The notes under the pieces were generated by a model. It was not told the DNA's origin and did no database searches. It saw nothing but the letters and a program-made list of their open reading frames with translations. Of a stretch of 64,000 nucleotides of DNA, positions 18,399 to 27,856 are shown in pieces; the first letter of the stretch is position 1; every line of letters starts with the position of its first letter. Both the position numbers and the translations under genes were made by a program. The DNA comes from Cryobacterium sp. PH29-G1 (GTDB lineage Bacteria > Actinomycetota > Actinomycetes > Actinomycetales > Microbacteriaceae): contig NZ_JASISY010000003.1 in assembly GCF_030063365.1 (NCBI RefSeq), positions 186,001 to 250,000 on the forward strand. Direction: 5' to 3'.

Positions 18399-21300
18399 CT
18401 ACTGGGCAGCCACCGGCTTCGCGACGAGATCATCGAAGGCAACGGTCATCGGTGTTGTGGCCGATCCGCTCAGGTAGACGGCCAGCCCGATCGATCCGGC
18501 TTGCTGCAGGGCCGGTGTCGCGTCGGTACGGCTGAGCTGCCACGTCGTCGGCTCGGGGGTTCCCGTCGCCCAGACTTTGGCCCGAATCGTCGTGGGGGAC
18601 GTACCGAAGACCTGCAACCGCAACTGCAACTGATCGTTGGTCTGATAGCTCAGCCCGGAGATGTTCGTTGCCTGCAGGGTCGTGCCGCCACGCTGGAGTT
18701 GGAGTTGCACGCTACCGCTGGAGAGAATCTTGATCCGGGCCCGATAATCGTCGGATCCCACGCGACGCCCAATCAATGTGACGTAGGTGCCCGCTCCGGT
18801 TGATGCCTGCTGCAGCGAGGTCGTGACGGACAGATCGGTGCTCACCGACGAGACGGCGGCGAGATAACCGTTCACCCGCCCGCCGGCCGCGACTCGCAAC
18901 TGGCCGACGCCGCCGGCCACGGAGTAGTTGCTGGACGAGCCGGTGGTGGTCCAGGCTCCTCCGGTGTCGGCCGCACCGAGGCCGCCACTGACCGTGCGTG
19001 CGAAGGCATCCGCAGCGATTCCGGCCGGCTCAGGGTCTGGGTCGGGAACCGGTGCGGTGACACTGACGGAGCGGGTCGTTGTGTTGGTGGCACCGTCGTT
19101 GTCGGTGACGGTCAGGCTGATCAGGTAGGTGCCGGCCGCGGCATAGGTGTGCTGTGCCGTCATGCCGGAGCTCGTACTGTCGTCACCCCAGGCCCAATCG
19201 AATCCGGTCACGGTTCCATCGGAATCTGCCGACGCCGAAGCATCCGCTGTGGCCGTGAGCAGGTCGGTGGCGGCCGTGAACGCAGCGGTCGGGGCCGCAT
19301 TGGCCGGAACGGCCGTGGTTGAGCCCAGCGAGTAGTGCTGCGCGATGGCGGCAGCGGTGAGTGGCTGCGGGTAGACAGCGACCTCGTCGAGGGTGCCGGC
19401 AAACCACGGGCTCGTTGAGCCCCACGTGTTGTCGCCGCCGATGCGCCAGTACCCGGAGTAGGCCTGCGCGCCGGTCTGCGGGTTGGTGCCGACGAGGGCA
19501 CCATCCACGTACAGGGCCATGCCGTCAGCGGACTGCTGCGCGACGACGTAGTGCGCCTGGCCGTCGTTGTAGGCGGCGTCGGTCACGACGGTATTCGTCT
19601 GCCCGGTCCAGGTGCCGAAGACGAGGCGCCCGTCGTCTTGCAGGTAGACGTGACGGTCATAGTTGTTGGACCGCCCGGTTGACGCATTGCCGAATCCGAT
19701 CAGCTTTCCGCCCTGCGTCGTCGTTGTGCTGAACCAGGCTTCGAGTGCATAGCTGCTGGGACCCTCGATCTGGGTGTCGCTGCTGGCGAGTCCTCCGGTG
19801 AAGGCGGCGGCGGTATTGCTCGTACCGTTCACCAGCCCAGCCGTGCCGAGGCTAACCGAACCGGAATACGTTCCCGGCTGCTCGGAAATCGACGAGTCGC
19901 CAGCGGTGGTTCCGCTTGATTCACCCAGACGCCAATACAGGTCAGGACCGGCGGCATAGACGGCTGCGCCGTAGTCGTCGGTCGGAGCTGCCGCGACGGT
20001 GCTGGTTCGACCGGAAGCCACATAGTGCGCCACGATCTGCTGCTGCGTGAGCGGGGCCGAGTAAACGGCGACCTGGGCGATGTCGGCGGCAAGGAACGCA
20101 CTCGTCGGGCGGCTCGGCCAGCTGCCGAGATTGTCCCCTCCGATGTGCCAGAATCCGGGATAGTCCTGGCCGGTCGTGATATCAGTGCGCTGGGCTACCC
20201 TCTTACCGTCGATGGACAGCGACATGCCGGAGCTGCCGAGACTAGCTACGATCTGGTGCCAGTTGCCGTCGTTGTAAGACGCGGCCGAGGTGAGCGTCTT
20301 CGTTCCGCCGGGGTAGACGCCGAACCAAATTCGCCCGTTGTTGTCCATGTAGACGTGCCGGTCGTAGCTGTTGCTTTGGCCGGTGGCGCTGTCGCCGAAT
20401 CCGATGATCTTGCCGCCCCTTGTCGTGTCGGTTTTCACCCAGGCTTCAACACTGAACGAATTCGAGGAGCTCTCGGCGTCCTGGGTAGCGGCGAACCCGG
20501 TGGACGTGCCGTCAAAGCTGCTGGCCGTGCTGGTGTCACCCACGATTGCGCCCGGCGCACCGGTGGAGACGCCGCTACTGCGTGTCAAGTCGACGCCACT
20601 GGTCCAGTCGAAGGCGGTGGTGCCGGACGCCTCGTTGAGCGGCCAGTAGGAACGCGGGGAATCCGCCAGAACACTCGCCGAATAGTCGCTGAGAGCACCG
20701 GCGACGACGGTGACGCTGGCTGTGGCTCCGATGTGGCTGTTACCGAAGGGATCGGTGACCCGGATGCGATAGGAGTAGCTCTGCCCCGGGGTCAGCCCGG
20801 TGTCGGTGAAGGCGAGGATCGGCCGGTTCCAGTCGGAAGAAAGCGCCTGGAAACTGGTGACGACGGCTCCGTCGCGAAGCACCTCGTAGGTGAGGTTCTC
20901 GTTGTCGCGGTCGTAAGCCGATTTCCAGCTGAGACGTGCCGTTCCGCTCATGAAGGACGACACCGACGGCACGAAATCCGCGGCGACGAATGACACATCG
21001 GCGATTCGCGGTCCTTCGTTGTTGGGTGCGATCGTGGGCACGGCAAATCGGGCGAGGCCCTGTTGGCGCTTGTTGTTGACGATCGTGAATTCTCCGCCAT
21101 AGAGCAGGTATTCGGCGTTGGCGGTGACGTGCCAGGGCCCCTGCCCCTGCCCCGTGTAGGTTCCGGTGTTGATGTCCGGATAGAACGGGAGCAGGTTGGG
21201 GCGGGGTGTGCCGGCAAAGTTGAAGTAGCCGTGCGTGTCTTTGGTGATGGTGCCGCCGACGTCCATGCTGAAGGCCAGGGTGCGGTGGTAGGTCCACGGC

Positions 21301-22355
21301 GAGGTCTGCTCGAAGCCGCCGATATTGCCGCAGTAGTGCGCGTGCTCGGTGGTATACACCTTGTCGCCGGCCGGCACTGCGGAATAGGTGTCGCCGTGGC
21401 AGTCTTCGAGCCAGATCAGGCTGCCGTCCTCCCAGCTGGCCCGAAAGGTCCCTTCCAGGTTTCCGCCGTTGCCGAAGACGTAGCCGGTGCCGAACACGCC
21501 TTCGGCAGATCCGGTCAGGCTGAGGATGGCCGCCTGAGGACCGCCGTTGCGAACGAGGCTGTTGATCTTCCACGGCAGGGATGCACCGGTCGTGGCATCG
21601 GTCGCGGCCATGCCGTAGCCGGGGTCTGAACTGCCGTTATAGGCCGTGAACGAACCTCCGATGACGATCTTCGTGCCATCGGGGGAGGCGACGAGGGCAT
21701 TGATCGTGCCGTCGGTCGGCGTGCCGGACCAAGGTTGCAGCGCTCCGGTGGCGCCGTCGAAGGCGGCCATCCGGGTGCGGGACTGATCATTGGCCGAGGT
21801 GAACGTTCCACCCGCGTAAACGGTGTCGCCAGCGAAAGCCAGCGCCTTGACGCCCGCGTTGACCACCGGTGCCCAGCTTGAAATGAGGGCGCCGCTGGCG
21901 GTGTCGAAGGCAGCGAGTCGGTACCGACTGACGCCTCCGACGCTCGTGAAGGAGCCGCCGGCGTAGAGTCGCGACCCGTCGGTCGATACGGTCAGTGCGC
22001 GAATGGTGCCGTTGACGTTGGGGTTGAAGGACGAAATGAGCACACCGGTGGTGAGGTTGTAGGCGAGCAGATTGTTGCGCACGACCTCGTTGGTGCCGGC
22101 GGACGAACCGGCGGGGCGGGAACGGGTGAATTCACCACCGACGTAGACGGTGTTGCCCACGATGAGTTGTGCCCACGCGACACCATTGATCTGAGCGGTG
22201 GGGAGCGAGTCGGCGGATACCGTCACGGGTGCGCTGGGATCCGCTGGCTGACTGTCGGCGGCGGCCGTGAGCGGAACGGCAAGGGCAGCTAGAACGAGCG
22301 CGGCACTGGACACACCGGCAAGCAATCGAATTCGGGAAAAAAGTAGCACACTCAC
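18399..22355 (-). CDS. Very large secreted LamG/PKD/FN3 protein
   Basis: A 1318-residue exported protein. A signal peptide (residues 1-33, ending LTAAADS) precedes a beta-propeller-like region of repeated 'VYVGGEFTS...LAAFDTASGAL' blades (about 45-430). An FN3-like domain (about 445-545) and two concanavalin/LamG domains (about 555-775 and 795-1005) follow, then one PKD domain (about 1020-1098) and a C-terminal beta-rich domain of about 200 residues. The two LamG domains are tandem duplicates sharing GGK(I/L)IGFG and YDRHVY blocks. No LPXTG or transmembrane anchor is seen, so it is probably released or held by carbohydrate binding. Substrate unknown; polysaccharide or surface adhesion is plausible. 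Confidence 0.85.
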   Translation of the reverse strand: MSVLLFSRIRLLAGVSSAALVLAALAVPLTAAADSQPADPSAPVTVSADSLPTAQINGVAWAQLIVGNTVYVGGEFTRSRPAGSSAGTNEVVRNNLLAYNLTTGVLISSFNPNVNGTIRALTVSTDGSRLYAGGSFTSVGGVSRYRLAAFDTASGALISSWAPVVNAGVKALAFAGDTVYAGGTFTSANDQSRTRMAAFDGATGALQPWSGTPTDGTINALVASPDGTKIVIGGSFTAYNGSSDPGYGMAATDATTGASLPWKINSLVRNGGPQAAILSLTGSAEGVFGTGYVFGNGGNLEGTFRASWEDGSLIWLEDCHGDTYSAVPAGDKVYTTEHAHYCGNIGGFEQTSPWTYHRTLAFSMDVGGTITKDTHGYFNFAGTPRPNLLPFYPDINTGTYTGQGQGPWHVTANAEYLLYGGEFTIVNNKRQQGLARFAVPTIAPNNEGPRIADVSFVAADFVPSVSSFMSGTARLSWKSAYDRDNENLTYEVLRDGAVVTSFQALSSDWNRPILAFTDTGLTPGQSYSYRIRVTDPFGNSHIGATASVTVVAGALSDYSASVLADSPRSYWPLNEASGTTAFDWTSGVDLTRSSGVSTGAPGAIVGDTSTASSFDGTSTGFAATQDAESSSNSFSVEAWVKTDTTRGGKIIGFGDSATGQSNSYDRHVYMDNNGRIWFGVYPGGTKTLTSAASYNDGNWHQIVASLGSSGMSLSIDGKRVAQRTDITTGQDYPGFWHIGGDNLGSWPSRPTSAFLAADIAQVAVYSAPLTQQQIVAHYVASGRTSTVAAAPTDDYGAAVYAAGPDLYWRLGESSGTTAGDSSISEQPGTYSGSVSLGTAGLVNGTSNTAAAFTGGLASSDTQIEGPSSYALEAWFSTTTTQGGKLIGFGNASTGRSNNYDRHVYLQDDGRLVFGTWTGQTNTVVTDAAYNDGQAHYVVAQQSADGMALYVDGALVGTNPQTGAQAYSGYWRIGGDNTWGSTSPWFAGTLDEVAVYPQPLTAAAIAQHYSLGSTTAVPANAAPTAAFTAATDLLTATADASASADSDGTVTGFDWAWGDDSTSSGMTAQHTYAAAGTYLISLTVTDNDGATNTTTRSVSVTAPVPDPDPEPAGIAADAFARTVSGGLGAADTGGAWTTTGSSSNYSVAGGVGQLRVAAGGRVNGYLAAVSSVSTDLSVTTSLQQASTGAGTYVTLIGRRVGSDDYRARIKILSSGSVQLQLQRGGTTLQATNISGLSYQTNDQLQLRLQVFGTSPTTIRAKVWATGTPEPTTWQLSRTDATPALQQAGSIGLAVYLSGSATTPMTVAFDDLVAKPVAAQ

Positions 22356-22488
22356 CCAGGAGGCCTCGCTTCGACTCTATTTGCGGCCGTAGGTCAGCCG
22401 CCGCATTAGTCGGAGCTTAGTGAGAAATGCTCACCGAGTCAGGCCCCCAAGGAGGGGTGGAATGGTCCGCCGGCATTGGGGAGTTCGG

Positions 22489-23325
22489 CTAGGTGACGTC
22501 TTTCTTCCAGCTCGCGGCGTAGCCGATGACGGTCGCGACCAGGGCGTAGCCGAGCAGCACGAGGCCACCCTGCCACCAGTCCAGCGGCGCAACAGTGGCC
22601 GCGTTCGCCACGGCGAAAACGCTCGCGCCGACGAGGGCGTCCGACGCGGAGCCTGGCAAAAAATTGCCGATCTTCGCGGTGATCTCAAGAAACGAAGACG
22701 CCAGCCGCAGCAAGGGTTCGACGAACTGGGTGAAGGCGAGCACGATCACGATCGAGGCGACCTGGTTGGGTACGAGTACGCCAAGGCCCACGCCGATCGC
22801 TGCCCACAGTCCCATGGCCAGTAGTGTGCGTGCGGCGAGCAGCCAGGTCTGTGAGTCCAGCAGCAGAGCGTCAACCCCGAAAGCGCTCAGAACGGCGCCA
22901 CCGATACCGACGGATGCCGCCAGCGCGACGATTCCGAGGCCCGCGCCGATCACCACCAGGGTGACCGTTTTGGCGCCGAGCACCACGCCCCGGCGCGGGG
23001 TGGCCAAAAATGTCGGCGTCAGGGTCTGGTGGCGAAACTCTCCGGTCGTTGCGAGGGCGCCGAGCAACACCGGAAAGACGTAGCCGACCGAGGAGGCGAA
23101 GCTGTAAACGAGTGGAGGGAGACTGCCGAAGGCGGTCGCTGCGCCGCCACCCGTATTCACCGTATCCGGGCTGATCACACCGGTCTGAATTCCGGCGAAC
23201 AGCGCGCCGAGGCCGCCAGCGAGGAGTCCGATGTAACAAAACAGCACGAGGGCGAGAATCCACCACAAGCGAGTAGTGAAAACCTTGGCGAATTCGGCCG
23301 CGACCGACCGGAGGAAGGACGTCAT
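22489..23325 (-). CDS. ABC-2 type exporter permease
   Basis: A 278-residue protein with six predicted membrane helices. It opens with FLRSVAAEFAKVFTTRLWWILALVLF and contains GEFRHQTLTPTFLATPRR, the coupling-loop signature of ABC-2 permeases of the 'YhcI/NatB-like' drug or antibiotic exporter class. The ATG overlaps the stop of the ATP-binding subunit gene by four bases. The exported substrate is unknown; such pairs often lie downstream of GntR or two-component regulators, but none is adjacent here. Confidence 0.85.
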   Translation of the reverse strand: MTSFLRSVAAEFAKVFTTRLWWILALVLFCYIGLLAGGLGALFAGIQTGVISPDTVNTGGGAATAFGSLPPLVYSFASSVGYVFPVLLGALATTGEFRHQTLTPTFLATPRRGVVLGAKTVTLVVIGAGLGIVALAASVGIGGAVLSAFGVDALLLDSQTWLLAARTLLAMGLWAAIGVGLGVLVPNQVASIVIVLAFTQFVEPLLRLASSFLEITAKIGNFLPGSASDALVGASVFAVANAATVAPLDWWQGGLVLLGYALVATVIGYAASWKKDVT

Positions 23326-24224
23326 AGCGTGTGGCTCCCCCCGACGAGGGCGAGAAACGAGTCTTCCAGGCCGGACTTCTGCCGGTGCAACACGCTCAGC
23401 TCGACCCCGGCGGTGAACGCGAGGTGGCCGAGTAGCGCCGCGTCGGAGGTAGCGGCGAGCAGGCCGGTGCGGCCGATTGAGAAGGTGATGCCGGCGGCCG
23501 TGAGGGCCGCGGCGAGGGCGTCACGGTCGGGAGAGTCCACGATCGTTTGGGGCGCGGCATCCGTGTCGAGGCTCGACAGCGGACCGCGATGCACCAGCTC
23601 GCCGCGGGCGATGATGACGACGTCGTCAACACTCTGCTGCACCTCGGAGAGCAGATGGGAGCTCACCAGAACGGTGCGGCCTTCAGCGGCCATATCGCGC
23701 AGAAATCCGCGAATCCAACGGATACCCTCCGGGTCGAGCCCGTTGATCGGTTCATCGAGAACGAGCACGCCGGGGTTGCCGAGCAGGGCGTAGGCCAGGC
23801 CGAGCCGTTGGCGCATGCCGAGCGAATAGCCGCCGACTCGTTGGGCGGCGTGGGCAGCCAGCCCGACCTGGGCGAGAACCGCAAGAACGCGGGTGCGCGG
23901 TATCCCTGCCGCGATCGCGTACACGCCGAGGTGGCTGCGGGCGGTGCGGCCCGGGTGAAAACTCGCGGCTTCGAGGGCGGCGCCCACGGTCGTCAGTGGA
24001 TTGGGCAGATCCCGGTAGCGCACGCCGCCAAATGTCGCCGTACCGCTCGTGGCCCCGACGAGTCCCAGGAGTATGCGCAGGCTTGTCGTCTTACCGGCCC
24101 CGTTCGGGCCGAGAAATCCGGTGACCCGGCCCGGCTCCACCGTGAACGACAGATCGTTGACCGCGGCAATACCGCCGAAGCGCTTGCTGATATTCGTGAA
24201 CTCGATAACAGCGCCGGTAGGCAT
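23322..24224 (-). CDS. ABC exporter ATP-binding protein
   Basis: A 300-residue ATPase. Walker A is GPNGAGKTT (residues 39-47), the Q-loop lies in ILLGLV..SG, the signature is YSLGMRQRLGLAYALL, and Walker B is VLVLDEPINGLDPEG with a downstream H-loop SSHLL. A C-terminal region of about 90 residues after the ATPase core is typical of drug-exporter subunits. The ATG at 24224 follows GGAGGGGAG and is preferred to a GTG at 24251. It forms a two-gene operon with the permease. Confidence 0.9.
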   Translation of the reverse strand: MPTGAVIEFTNISKRFGGIAAVNDLSFTVEPGRVTGFLGPNGAGKTTSLRILLGLVGATSGTATFGGVRYRDLPNPLTTVGAALEAASFHPGRTARSHLGVYAIAAGIPRTRVLAVLAQVGLAAHAAQRVGGYSLGMRQRLGLAYALLGNPGVLVLDEPINGLDPEGIRWIRGFLRDMAAEGRTVLVSSHLLSEVQQSVDDVVIIARGELVHRGPLSSLDTDAAPQTIVDSPDRDALAAALTAAGITFSIGRTGLLAATSDAALLGHLAFTAGVELSVLHRQKSGLEDSFLALVGGSHTL

Positions 24225-24298
24225 CCGACTCCCCTCCGTAGTGGTTCCCACCCTATTGCCCGGCCGGTCGTTTCACGCCGCCGACCGGGCGTTATCTT

Positions 24299-25210
24299 TC
24301 AGGTGACGGGAACCCCCGTGTGCGTGACGCAGGCCGGTGGGGCCAGTGCCACGCATGCGGCACACACCACGAGCTGCTCGCGACAGGATGCCTCGCGGCA
24401 GTTGAGCATGTTCGTTGTGGGGGTCGCGCACTGGCGGCAGGTGCCGAGCACGGCGGCATCGGGGGCGAAGTCGATAGACATCCGTTGGTCGAAGACATAG
24501 AGCGAACCCGACCACAGGCCCGCGTTGCCGAAGGCCTCTCCGTAACGCACAATTCCGCCGTCGAGCTGGTACACCTCGCCGAATCCACGGGACTTCATGA
24601 GGCCACTCAGCACCTCGCAACGGATGCCGCCGGTGCAGTAGGTCACCACCGGTTTGCCCTTGAGATGGTCGTACTTGCCACTGTCGAGTTCGGCGACGAA
24701 TTCGCGTGTGTTGGCGACGTCGGGCACGACCGCGCCCGAAAAATGGCCGATCTCGGCCTCGAACTTGTTGCGTCCGTCGAAGAAGACCACCTCGTCGCCG
24801 CGCGCCGCGACCAGTGCATTGAGCTCGGCCGGTTGCAGCTTGGTGCCGCCGCCGACGACGCCTGTCGCGTCGACCTGCAGTTCGCCGGGGGCACCGAAAC
24901 TCACAATTTCGTCGCGCACTTTCACGACCAGCTTCGGAAAGTCGAGGCTCTGGCCTGACTCGTCCAGGCCGGTGCCCTCGCTCCATTTGAAGTCGATATT
25001 CTTGAAGGCCGGATAATCGCGCGTTTTGCGGATGTATTTCTTAATGGCGGGCAGGTCGCCGCCGACCGTGCCGTTGACACCGTCTTTCGAGATCAGGATG
25101 CGCCCGCGCAGTCCCAACCCGGCACAGAGGTCGCGCTGCCAGAGCCGCACCGCCTCGGGGTCAGCCAGTGGGGTGAAGATGTAATAGAGCAGAATCTTCG
25201 GAATGGCCAT
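24299..25210 (-). CDS. trhO: tRNA uridine(34) hydroxylase TrhO, rhodanese family
   Basis: Oxygen-dependent 5-hydroxylation of tRNA uridine 34 is the known role of TrhO (YceA). An N-terminal ferredoxin-like domain ([15 protein letters not shown]...[16 protein letters not shown]) precedes a rhodanese domain with the active-site loop [13 protein letters not shown]-terminal cysteine-rich segment ([19 protein letters not shown]) follows, as in the family. Length 303 is normal. The ATG at 25210 lies six bases after TAAAAT, so the transcript is probably leaderless. It is divergent from the PEBP-like gene. Confidence 0.92.
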   Translation of the reverse strand: MAIPKILLYYIFTPLADPEAVRLWQRDLCAGLGLRGRILISKDGVNGTVGGDLPAIKKYIRKTRDYPAFKNIDFKWSEGTGLDESGQSLDFPKLVVKVRDEIVSFGAPGELQVDATGVVGGGTKLQPAELNALVAARGDEVVFFDGRNKFEAEIGHFSGAVVPDVANTREFVAELDSGKYDHLKGKPVVTYCTGGIRCEVLSGLMKSRGFGEVYQLDGGIVRYGEAFGNAGLWSGSLYVFDQRMSIDFAPDAAVLGTCRQCATPTTNMLNCREASCREQLVVCAACVALAPPACVTHTGVPVT

Positions 25211-25216
25211 GCATTC

Positions 25217-25222
25217 ATTTTA
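25217..25222 (-). promoter_or_regulatory. Leaderless -10 box for trhO
   Basis: TAAAAT on the minus strand, six bases before the trhO ATG. Confidence 0.5.
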
Positions 25223-25289
25223 CGAGGGCACGCGTAGGCTGGTCGCACTTACTGTGCTGCAACAAGGCGGCACGTCTCAGGGAGGCCCC

Positions 25290-25811
25290 GTGACCCACGA
25301 TCCGCTCGCCATTTTCGGTGAAGTGCCCCAGTTCTCCCTGACCAGCACCGATATGACCGACGGAGGCCCGTTGCGCCCGGCGCAGTACGGTGCCGACGCC
25401 GGGGGAGCGGATATCTCCCCGCAACTGTCCTGGTCGGGTTTTCCCGTCGAAACCCAGAGCTTCGCAGTCACCGCCTACGATCCCGACGCCCCGACCGGTT
25501 CCGGATTCTGGCACTGGGCCGTGGCGAACCTGCCGGTTTCGGTCACCAGTCTGGCTGCCGGAAGCGCTCTACCGGCGGGCTCGCTCACCCTGCCGAACGA
25601 ACAGCGCCTCCCCTCGTTCATCGGAGCCGGCCCGCCCCCCGGCACCGGCACCCACCGGTACCAGTTCATCGTGCACGCCGTCGATGTGGCGACGCTCGAT
25701 CTCGGCCCGGAGTCCACGCCGGCCGTTCTCGGCTTCAACCTGCACTTTCATACGCTCGCGCGCGCGGTGCTGGAGGCGACGGGGGTCGCCGGAGGAGCAT
25801 CCGTCCGGTAA
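25290..25811 (+). CDS. YbhB/YbcL family PEBP-like protein
   Basis: A 173-residue cytoplasmic protein of the phosphatidylethanolamine-binding/Raf-kinase-inhibitor-like family. The ligand-pocket motifs are present: [30 protein letters not shown], and [19 protein letters not shown]. Its bacterial function is uncertain. The GTG at 25290 follows GGAGG and gives the usual family length; an upstream ATG at 25203 would add 29 residues overlapping trhO. A strong hairpin follows the stop. Confidence 0.88.
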   Translation: MTHDPLAIFGEVPQFSLTSTDMTDGGPLRPAQYGADAGGADISPQLSWSGFPVETQSFAVTAYDPDAPTGSGFWHWAVANLPVSVTSLAAGSALPAGSLTLPNEQRLPSFIGAGPPPGTGTHRYQFIVHAVDVATLDLGPESTPAVLGFNLHFHTLARAVLEATGVAGGASVR

Positions 25812-25840
25812 CGGACTGACCTGAAGTCCGGTTCGAAACC

Positions 25841-25868
25841 GGGAGTTGCCCCCAAAAGGGGCACTCCC
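25841..25868 (+). terminator. Strong hairpin after the PEBP-like gene
   Basis: GGGAG-T-TGCCCC pairs with GGGGCA-CTCCC around a CAAAA loop, giving 11 base pairs with one bulge. No T-tract follows. A second short stem (CCGGTT/AACCGG, 25829-25843) precedes it. Confidence 0.6.
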
Positions 25869-25904
25869 CAGCAAGGCTTCGGGGAGCCGAGTTAACCTCA
25901 GGCA

Positions 25905-27074
25905 GTGAGTAACACCAGCACCTCGTTCGACGGCACCTCGTTCGACAGCACCTCTTCAGGCAGCATTCGTCCCCTATTCGGATCCCGTTCGGACTCGCGC
26001 CCCGCCGGGAATCCCCCGCAACAGCCCGGCGCCGACCGGGTTCAGCATCCGGCGACGGGCTGGCTGAATGGCATTCGTCTACACGCCGACGGCGTGACGG
26101 TTGATCGGTCTGGTCACCGCGAGACGGGCATCCGTCGGCTGCCGGTCTGGGCTTGGCGTGCACTCATGTTGCGACGCGCGACGCCCGTGCACAAGTTCAA
26201 CCTGCACCCCATCGATTCCGTCGTCTATGACCGAGACATCGACTACCACGGTGATGGCCAGAAGGTGCACCGGCTCGACGTCATCGTTCCTAAAACTACC
26301 AATGCGGTGCCTGCGCCGCTGCCGGTCTACGTGTACTTTCACGGCGGCGGCTGGACCTCAGGGGACAAAGACCCGCTCACCAAATACTGCGCGAGCCAAG
26401 CCGCCGAGGGCATGATCGTGGTCAACGCCAACTACCGCATGGCCACGCGGTTTCATTTGAAGCACATGATGCACGACGGTAACGCGGTCCTCGATTGGGT
26501 CGCCCGCAATATCGCCGCCTATGGCGGAGACCCGACACGCATCGTGCTCGGCGGCGACTCTGCTGGCGGCCATATCGCAGCGCTGCTCACCGCGACGACG
26601 TTTGCACCCGAGCTGGCCGCACACTATGACATTCGCCCGCCGATCGCTGCCGGAAGCTTGCGCGGCCTGGTGCAACACTGCAGCATCGCCGACTTCTCGG
26701 TCTTGTTCGACCGCGGTTTCGTCTTGAGCCTCAATTTCGTGCGAATGCTGCTGCCCGAACGGGGGCGCGGACTGCACCTGCGCGCGGCCGCGCGGTTCAT
26801 GTCGCCGATTGAGTGGCTCGACCGGGGGTTTCCTCCGGTCTTTGTCACCACGTCGGAGCGGGACTATTTCTACCGCGCCAATCTCAATTTCATCGAGGCG
26901 CTGCGGAAGCGGGCGATTTGGGTTGACTCCCTGATCTACGGCCGTCGCAGCGTCAATACCAAGCACACCTGGCAGCAAGACGACACGCATCCGGAATCGC
27001 AGGAGGTCTATCGTCGCCTCGGCGCCTTCGTGCGTGCCGTCGCGCCGCGCACGGTGGCCCCTGCGGTGGCCTAA
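25905..27074 (+). CDS. Alpha/beta hydrolase, hormone-sensitive-lipase-like esterase
   Basis: A 389-residue esterase. The oxyanion motif HGGGW and nucleophile elbow GGDSAGGHIAA define the HSL/esterase family IV fold. The catalytic acid is likely the Asp of TSERDYFY, and the histidine is either in KHTW or in DDTHPE near residue 360. An unusual Ser/Thr-rich N-terminal 50 residues (TSFDGTSFDSTSSGS) has no homology signal to me. The GTG at 25905 has no strong ribosome binding site; a later start inside that low-complexity region is possible. It is monocistronic in appearance. Confidence 0.85.
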   Translation: MSNTSTSFDGTSFDSTSSGSIRPLFGSRSDSRPAGNPPQQPGADRVQHPATGWLNGIRLHADGVTVDRSGHRETGIRRLPVWAWRALMLRRATPVHKFNLHPIDSVVYDRDIDYHGDGQKVHRLDVIVPKTTNAVPAPLPVYVYFHGGGWTSGDKDPLTKYCASQAAEGMIVVNANYRMATRFHLKHMMHDGNAVLDWVARNIAAYGGDPTRIVLGGDSAGGHIAALLTATTFAPELAAHYDIRPPIAAGSLRGLVQHCSIADFSVLFDRGFVLSLNFVRMLLPERGRGLHLRAAARFMSPIEWLDRGFPPVFVTTSERDYFYRANLNFIEALRKRAIWVDSLIYGRRSVNTKHTWQQDDTHPESQEVYRRLGAFVRAVAPRTVAPAVA

Positions 27075-27172
27075 ACCCGCACCGACTGTGCCGAACGTGC
27101 ACGCAACCGGCTCGCACGCAGGGAATGCTGGTGCCCACCCACAACGGATGCCGCCGGTTTCGTCGGATTCGT

Positions 27173-27178
27173 TAGCAT
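27173..27178 (+). promoter_or_regulatory. Leaderless -10 box for the thioesterase gene
   Basis: TAGCAT, then six bases, then the GTG at 27185. This favours GTG 27185 over the ATG two codons downstream. Confidence 0.45.
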
Positions 27179-27184
27179 CAGTGG

Positions 27185-27748
27185 GTGCATATGTTCTTCA
27201 GAACCCTCCTCCACGTCGTGCTGTCGAAGTTCGGCCCCCGGCTCGGTCACTTCGACGTCGCGCGCACCAACTTTGTGACCCTGCCGACCGACCAGGACAT
27301 ATTGCGGCATATGAACAACGGCGTCTACCTGTCGATCATGGACGTGGCCCGATTCGACATGCTGCACCGCACCGGTATCTGGGCCATTTTCAAAGCCCGC
27401 GGCTGGTACCCGGTCGTCGTCTCGGAGACCATCAGTTTTCGCAAGTCGCTCACGGTCGGCCAGAAGTTCACGGTTGAGTCGCGCATTCTCGGTTTCGATG
27501 AGAAGGCCGTGTACGTTGAGCAACGGTTTGTGCGTCCGGATGCTGACGGAGAGTTGGAGATCTACGCCCACGGGTACATCCGCGGTCGTTTTCTCAAGCG
27601 CACCGGTGGCGTTGTGACGATCGACGAGCTGCTCGACGCGGTCGGCGTTGCCCCCGACGATGTGACGGTTCCGGAATGGCTACTCGAGTGGAGCCGCAAT
27701 GCTGCGGCCCCGGCGACGCGCGCTCCGGCGCCGAGTATCTGGCACTAG
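27185..27748 (+). CDS. Hotdog-fold thioesterase
   Basis: A 187-residue protein with the acyl-CoA thioesterase hotdog pattern: LRHMNNGVYLSIMDVARFDML carries the catalytic-region Asn/Asp, followed by SETISFRKSLTVGQKFTVES and KAVYVEQRF. It most resembles the 'thioesterase family protein' group related to FadM and THEM6. Likely acts on cytoplasmic acyl thioesters; substrate unknown. The extra 40 residues after the domain are alanine and proline rich. It converges on the SRPBCC gene through a GC-rich hairpin. Confidence 0.82.
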   Translation: MHMFFRTLLHVVLSKFGPRLGHFDVARTNFVTLPTDQDILRHMNNGVYLSIMDVARFDMLHRTGIWAIFKARGWYPVVVSETISFRKSLTVGQKFTVESRILGFDEKAVYVEQRFVRPDADGELEIYAHGYIRGRFLKRTGGVVTIDELLDAVGVAPDDVTVPEWLLEWSRNAAAPATRAPAPSIWH

Positions 27749-27786
27749 GGGCATCCGTTTCGCGCGGCGCGGGACTTGCGCCGGTG

Positions 27787-27808
27787 CGCGGGAGGCGCAA
27801 CTCCCGCG
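27787..27808. terminator. GC-rich hairpin between convergent genes
   Basis: CGCGGGAG and CTCCCGCG pair perfectly around GCGCAA. Related copies of the same half-site sit on both sides (GGCGCGGGACTTGCGCC at 27766-27782 and GGCGTAGCTCCCGCG further right). The region is therefore a small cluster of degenerate inverted repeats and probably a bidirectional terminator. Confidence 0.55.
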
Positions 27809-27856
27809 TACTGGCGTAGCTCCCGCGCGTGGCGCAGCTGCCGTCTGGCGTCGGTG

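Noticed and set aside
25775..25854. tRNA-like 3' half: TTCGAAA loop with paired TCCGG/CCGGG, then AGTTGCC-C-CCA
   Set aside because: A 5' acceptor nearly pairs at 25775, but no D arm or anticodon arm folds, most of the span codes for the PEBP-like protein's C-terminus, and the 3' part is better explained by the strong hairpin at 25841-25868.
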